From assembly GCA_023252395.1 (NCBI GenBank), contig JAJPDY010000025.1:1-9871 (forward strand): DNA of 9,871 bases. The letters are read 5' to 3'. The DNA is from Nitrososphaera sp. GTDB lineage: Archaea > Thermoproteota > Nitrososphaeria > Nitrososphaerales > Nitrososphaeraceae. The notes under the pieces are model-generated. The model did no database searches, was not told the origin of the DNA, and worked only from the letters and a program-made list of their open reading frames with translations. This document shows, one piece after another, positions 7,216 through 9,871 of the stretch. The position numbers and the translations under genes are program-made. Numbering within the stretch: the stretch's first letter is position 1; every line of letters begins with the position of its first letter.

Positions 7216-7221
7216 CCTCCT
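7216..7221 (-). promoter_or_regulatory. Shine-Dalgarno sequence of the protease gene
   Basis: AGGAGG on the minus strand, 9 bases upstream of the TTG at 7206. It decides that start and implies a 5' leader, unlike the leaderless neighbours. It therefore suggests that the protease is read from an upstream promoter, perhaps with the 7270-7572 gene. Confidence 0.7.
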
Positions 7222-7269
7222 CTTCTAATATGCTTTTTCCTGACGAAAAATGTAATGTGTGCGCCGCTG

Positions 7270-7572
7270 CTACCTTGCCGCGACGTATGGCGCACTTAAC
7301 GGATATTCAGGCTCTTCAAGGAATTCAACCAGATGCGTATAGTGCACAAGAAATTCCCTTCCCTTCTCAGTAGTTCTGTATACCACTCCATCGCCAGACA
7401 CGTCCTGCGTCACGAGCCTCTTTCCCATAAGCTCGCTCAGGTACAGATGTACCTGTTCGTAGCTAAGATTTGCCTTGTACATAATGTGAGTCTTTTTTAT
7501 TCCCGAAGTTGCAAGCGCAAGTACATCGCCCATGATCTGAATTTTTCCTCGGTTATTCTTGCGTTCTGACAT
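7270..7572 (-). CDS. Small winged-helix DNA-binding protein
   Basis: 100 residues, ATG start. It is essentially one winged-helix domain of the archaeal type often labelled HTH_45. A basic N-terminus leads into helix 1 (IQIMGDVLALATSG). Then comes the characteristic KKTHIMYKANLSYEQVHLYLSELMGKRLV helix-turn-helix (about 26-54), a wing (DGVVYRTTEKGREFL, about 61-75) and a C-terminal helix that may dimerise. There is no ligand domain and no cysteine for metal binding. It is followed after 63 bases by the protease gene on the same strand. A perfect palindrome and GGCGGA repeats lie 23-76 bases upstream of its ATG and may be its own operator. The domain call is confident; target genes and signal are unknown. 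Confidence 0.85.
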   Translation of the reverse strand: MSERKNNRGKIQIMGDVLALATSGIKKTHIMYKANLSYEQVHLYLSELMGKRLVTQDVSGDGVVYRTTEKGREFLVHYTHLVEFLEEPEYPLSAPYVAAR

Positions 7573-7594
7573 GTTTCAGCATCTATAGCAAGCT

Positions 7595-7648
7595 GGCGGA
7601 TAGATTAGGAGAATGGCGGAACAGTGCAGGCGGAACGGCCGTTCCACC
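7595..7648. promoter_or_regulatory. Palindrome and GGCGGA repeat cluster, putative operator
   Basis: GGAACGGCCGTTCC at 7632-7645 is a perfect 14-base palindrome. The 8-mer GGCGGAAC occurs at 7615-7622 and 7629-7636, a variant GGTGGAAC lies inverted at 7641-7648, and a shorter GGCGGA lies at 7595-7600. All are in the 107-base gap upstream of the winged-helix gene (ATG at 7572) and downstream of the glycosyltransferase stop (7680). Position and symmetry suggest a dimeric repressor site, perhaps autoregulatory. The palindrome could also fold at the 3' end of the glycosyltransferase transcript, but no T-tract follows it. Confidence 0.45.
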
Positions 7649-7679
7649 GATTGTTATTGCAAAAATATTCTGCAAAATC

Positions 7680-8888
7680 TTAGTGGATAGGATGCTGGTT
7701 TTCGCTTACGGTATATTGCCGGCCTCTCCAGCTTACTGCACCTCTCTTTTTTGCATCAATAATGGCAGACAAGAAGCCAAACGAGACTATGGCTCCGCTG
7801 AGTGGGGCAGCAAGCGCGTAGGCAGGGCTTTCAAACACGCCCTTGCTGCACTGTATCGCATTTGCGGCAATTATCAATGCAATGGTTGACGCCTCGATTG
7901 CAACAAGAATTGGAAATGACAGGTCGCCGGCGAAGCCTGCAACTAGCAGGTATGGCAGAAACGCAAAAGGCGCAAACAGGATAAAGAATACGGCAGTAGC
8001 CATCAGGTAGGCGCCTGTCTTGTTCTGGTAGTAGATTGGTATCATGAGCCGGCGAAGCCCGTGCCACAGAGTCGATAGATCCCGCGCCCACACGGCTTCT
8101 ATGTACTGCTCGCCCCTCACCATCTTCATCTTGAACTTGCCTTCCTTGACCTTGCCTCCAAGCGCGCCGTCTTCCACGAGTTCTGTTCTTACTCCTTCAT
8201 GTGTGCCAACGGCCTCGTATGTGCTCTTGCGGATTATGAAAAAACTGCCAAAAAAATAGCCAGTCTTTGTGTTAGGGTCGTTTACGCGCAGCGGGGAAAA
8301 TCGTGTGTGCAAGAATGTCACCAGCGCAGGCAATGTTATTTTTGTCCAAAAGTCGTTGCATATGAGCCGTGGCACTGCAGTCAAGGCGTCAAGCCCCTGC
8401 GACACTACCTGCCCCACTGCAAGCGACATTGCAGAGGAAGAGTGCTCGGTGTCTGCATCTGTGAATAAAAGCAGATCACCCTTTGCCCGGAGGTACCCTT
8501 CATGGCACGCCCAGTTCTTGCCTGCCCATCCTTCAGGTTTTGCTGGCGCGTCGATGTGGACTACGCGCGGGTCCTTTGAAGCATACTGCTTAATTATTTC
8601 GCCTGTCCTGTCTGTTGAAGAGTCGTTGATCGCGATTATCTCAAAATTTGGATAATCCTGCGCAAGCAGACTATCAAGGCACCGCGAAATATAGCGCTCC
8701 TCGTTTCTTGCAGGCAGGATCACGCTGACCTTTGGGAACCTGTTTGCATTTGTACGGTCAAACACTTCCAGCCTTGGAGCAAGCCGGAAAGACTTCATCA
8801 TATAAGCAAGGAAGTAGACCCACACGCCAAGAATGCCGGTCAATATTGAAGCCAGCACCAAGTTGGTGACTGTAAAGGCAAGCTCCAT
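7680..8888 (-). CDS. Family 2 membrane glycosyltransferase
   Basis: 402 residues from the ATG at 8888; a TTG two codons upstream (8894) is an alternative. An N-terminal membrane helix (about 6-30) precedes a GT-A catalytic domain (about 53-270): VSVILPARNEERYI at the nucleotide-binding start, IAINDSSTDRT, WAGKNWACHEGY, the metal-binding D-A-D in LLFTDADTEH, and ELVEDGALGGKVKEGK, which holds the probable catalytic ED pair. About three C-terminal membrane helices follow (293-320, 325-345, 358-378), with the tail SWRGRQY. This layout resembles glycosyltransferases acting on lipid-linked or carotenoid-type acceptors (CrtQ-like). The donor and acceptor cannot be told from sequence, and no pathway partner is adjacent. 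It follows the SRPBCC gene by 29 bases but has its own TATA box. Confidence 0.88.
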   Translation of the reverse strand: MELAFTVTNLVLASILTGILGVWVYFLAYMMKSFRLAPRLEVFDRTNANRFPKVSVILPARNEERYISRCLDSLLAQDYPNFEIIAINDSSTDRTGEIIKQYASKDPRVVHIDAPAKPEGWAGKNWACHEGYLRAKGDLLLFTDADTEHSSSAMSLAVGQVVSQGLDALTAVPRLICNDFWTKITLPALVTFLHTRFSPLRVNDPNTKTGYFFGSFFIIRKSTYEAVGTHEGVRTELVEDGALGGKVKEGKFKMKMVRGEQYIEAVWARDLSTLWHGLRRLMIPIYYQNKTGAYLMATAVFFILFAPFAFLPYLLVAGFAGDLSFPILVAIEASTIALIIAANAIQCSKGVFESPAYALAAPLSGAIVSFGFLSAIIDAKKRGAVSWRGRQYTVSENQHPIH

Positions 8889-8913
8889 CGTCAAGCTACG
8901 TAAAAAGAATAGG

Positions 8914-8921
8914 CTATTTAT
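8914..8921 (-). promoter_or_regulatory. TATA box of the glycosyltransferase gene
   Basis: ATAAATAG on the minus strand overlaps the stop codon of the SRPBCC gene (8918-8920). It is centred about 24 bases before the TTG at 8894 and 30 before the ATG at 8888. The same octamer serves the SRPBCC gene. Confidence 0.55.
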
Positions 8922-9331
8922 TCGACTGCTTTTGCAATCCTGTCAAGCGCTTCCTCTGTGCCTTCGGCGATATGTTTTTTCACCATGCCAGTAAACATCC
9001 CAAGGAAGCCGGCCAGCTTGATGTCCCACGCAACGTCGATCCTTGTCTTGTCGCCCAAAGGGTTCAGTGTGACGACCTTTTTGCCCTTCATCGGGCCTTC
9101 AGTGATCGTTATATCAACTGACTTTTTTGGGTCCAGCACGACTGTCTGGAGACACCTTGAGTCCTTGAACGAGATCGTGACTTCGCGCTCTATAGTATTG
9201 CCATTTCTGCTAATATTTTTCACAGTCTTTGTCCCGTGCCAGTACTTGGGCTCGTTGTCCACGTCTGAAACAATATCCCATACTTTGTCGACAGGAGCAG
9301 ACACTTCCCGGCTTGCATTGATGGCGACCAT
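8918..9331 (-). CDS. SRPBCC (START/polyketide cyclase-like) family protein
   Basis: 137 residues, ATG start at leaderless distance from a TATA box. The pattern is that of the SRPBCC helix-grip fold: an N-terminal strand and helix (INASREVSAPVDKVWDIVSDVDNEPKYWHG), a series of beta strands (TIEREVTISF, SVDITITEGPMKGKKVVTLNPLGDKTRIDVAWDI), and a long C-terminal helix (MVKKHIAEGTEEALDRIAKAVE). These proteins form a hydrophobic pocket that binds lipids or other apolar molecules, but members differ widely in function and no catalytic residue can be named here. There is no signal peptide, so it is cytoplasmic. It precedes the glycosyltransferase on the same strand, and a shared apolar substrate is conceivable but unsupported. 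Confidence 0.85.
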   Translation of the reverse strand: MVAINASREVSAPVDKVWDIVSDVDNEPKYWHGTKTVKNISRNGNTIEREVTISFKDSRCLQTVVLDPKKSVDITITEGPMKGKKVVTLNPLGDKTRIDVAWDIKLAGFLGMFTGMVKKHIAEGTEEALDRIAKAVE

Positions 9332-9353
9332 CGGTCCTCTATAAGTAGGCGCG

Positions 9354-9361
9354 CTATTTAT
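9354..9361 (-). promoter_or_regulatory. TATA box of the SRPBCC gene
   Basis: ATAAATAG on the minus strand is centred 26-27 bases upstream of the ATG at 9331. This is canonical spacing for a leaderless archaeal mRNA. Confidence 0.65.
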
Positions 9362-9377
9362 CTCATAGTTTGGATGG

Positions 9378-9385
9378 TTTATATT
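9378..9385 (+). promoter_or_regulatory. TATA box of the right-edge secreted protein gene
   Basis: TTTATATT, centred about 32 bases before the ATG at 9414, would start transcription a few bases before that ATG. Its downstream end overlaps the first TTAGG of the operator at 9384, so a bound repressor would compete with TBP or polymerase. Confidence 0.65.
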
Positions 9386-9411
9386 AGGACAGCCTAATTA
9401 GGCACACCTAA
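9384..9411 (+). promoter_or_regulatory. Tandem DtxR/IdeR-like operators, TTAGG-N4-CCTAA twice
   Basis: Two inverted repeats of identical form abut exactly: TTAGG ACAG CCTAA at 9384-9397 and TTAGG CACA CCTAA at 9398-9411. The arms match the outer and inner parts of the known DtxR/IdeR consensus, TTAGGTTAG followed by CTAACCTAA. The 28-base block spans from the TATA box to two bases before the start codon, so occupancy would block initiation. DtxR-family proteins repress iron or manganese uptake genes when metal is plentiful. The repressor gene is not in this window. Confidence 0.65.
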
Positions 9412-9413
9412 CT

Positions 9414-9871
9414 ATGAAGATACACAGCTTGGCACCGATAGCCATAGCCGCGATTTTAACGGTTGGAATAGTAGCTGGCGTGCCTGCGTTTGCCCACAAG
9501 GAACATTCTGACTTTGTGACAAATGCAGAGTACATCAAAGGACACCTTGAGCAAGCAGTAATAGACAAGCAGGCGGGCAACACCACGCTTGCAGTCGCAC
9601 ACGCAAGTCACCCCATTGGAGAAGTATATTCTCTGATGGAAGGCCCGCTGGCGAATGTGAGCGCACAGCGTGCTGCAAGTCTGAAGGAGGCGCTTGATTC
9701 TCTTACAGATTCAGCCCAGTCAGACACGCCTCAGGCATTTAACCAAAAAGTGGTTGAAGTCAATGGAATGCTGGATGAAGCAGTTCAAGTGTTTGCAGGC
9801 AAAGAAGCTGAAGAACCAGAGACGAAGGCAGCAGTAATCAGGAACCTTCTTGAAACTGCAGAGCACGAATA
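9414..9871 (+). CDS. Exported helical protein, N-terminal part; possibly FTR1-type iron permease domain
   Basis: An open frame from the ATG at 9414 that runs past the right edge; 152 codons are visible without a stop. Residues 1-27 are a clear signal peptide (PIAIAAILTVGIVAGVPAFA, cleavage likely after AFA). The mature part begins HKEHSD and looks wholly alpha-helical, with the phrase EYIKGHLEQAVIDKQAGNTTLAVAHASHPIGEVYSLMEG (about 39-77) and histidines at 28, 31, 44, 63 and 66. From memory, this type of helical domain precedes the membrane part of some FTR1-family iron permeases in this lineage; I cannot confirm it. The tandem DtxR-like operators at its promoter fit a metal-uptake role independently. 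A stand-alone exported protein is the alternative. The frame and signal peptide are firm; the function is tentative. Confidence 0.75.
   Translation, partial: MKIHSLAPIAIAAILTVGIVAGVPAFAHKEHSDFVTNAEYIKGHLEQAVIDKQAGNTTLAVAHASHPIGEVYSLMEGPLANVSAQRAASLKEALDSLTDSAQSDTPQAFNQKVVEVNGMLDEAVQVFAGKEAEEPETKAAVIRNLLETAEHE

Noticed and set aside
7657..7675. TTGCA/TGCAA inverted repeat after the glycosyltransferase stop
   Set aside because: Only five pairs with an AT-rich loop; it may assist termination but is too weak to call a terminator.
8269..8655. 128-codon plus-strand open frame
   Set aside because: Antisense to the catalytic domain of the glycosyltransferase; no domain or initiation signal.
9398..9586. 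62-codon minus-strand open frame
   Set aside because: Antisense to the signal-peptide-bearing gene at 9414 and crosses its operator; the plus-strand reading has a far better promoter and signal peptide.

Overview
The window looks like chromosomal DNA of an ammonia-oxidising archaeon of the Nitrososphaerales type (Thaumarchaeota). This is an inference. It rests on a TFB general transcription factor, stand-alone CofG and CofH for coenzyme F420, several small winged-helix proteins, an intron-bearing archaeal tRNA-Trp, N-glycosylation-rich secreted protein, and AT-rich promoter boxes placed about 25 bases upstream of start codons with no leader. Base composition is about half G+C, and GTG/TTG starts are common. 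No mobile element, CRISPR array or rRNA was seen.

Layout: bases 1-97 hold a minus-strand tRNA-Trp(CCA) with an anticodon-loop intron. Its T-arm does not close before the window edge, so a second intron or an abnormal 3' half is possible. Bases 155-1498 (minus) encode a secreted protein with 12 N-glycosylation sequons and no recognised family. Divergent from it is a membrane-tethered winged-helix protein (1619-2305, plus). Its last 30 bases overlap convergently with the 3' end of a TFB gene (2276-3388, minus). Upstream on the minus strand lie cofH and cofG (3535-5950), which overlap by 8 bases and make the deazaflavin core of F420. They are preceded by an HtrA-like membrane-anchored serine protease (5998-7206), a 100-residue winged-helix regulator (7270-7572), a family 2 membrane glycosyltransferase (7680-8888) and an SRPBCC protein (8918-9331). 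The right edge holds the start of a plus-strand secreted or exported protein (from 9414), possibly the extracytoplasmic domain of an FTR1-type iron permease.

Regulation is the most informative part. Two abutting copies of TTAGG-N4-CCTAA sit between the TATA box and the start codon at the right edge. They resemble operators of DtxR/IdeR-type metal-dependent repressors and fit an iron-uptake role for that gene. A perfect 14-base palindrome with flanking GGCGGA repeats lies upstream of the 100-residue regulator and may be its operator. Most genes look leaderless; cofH and the protease are exceptions with clear Shine-Dalgarno sequences. The genes otherwise look like ordinary core and housekeeping functions, and I see no multi-gene defence or mobile system.
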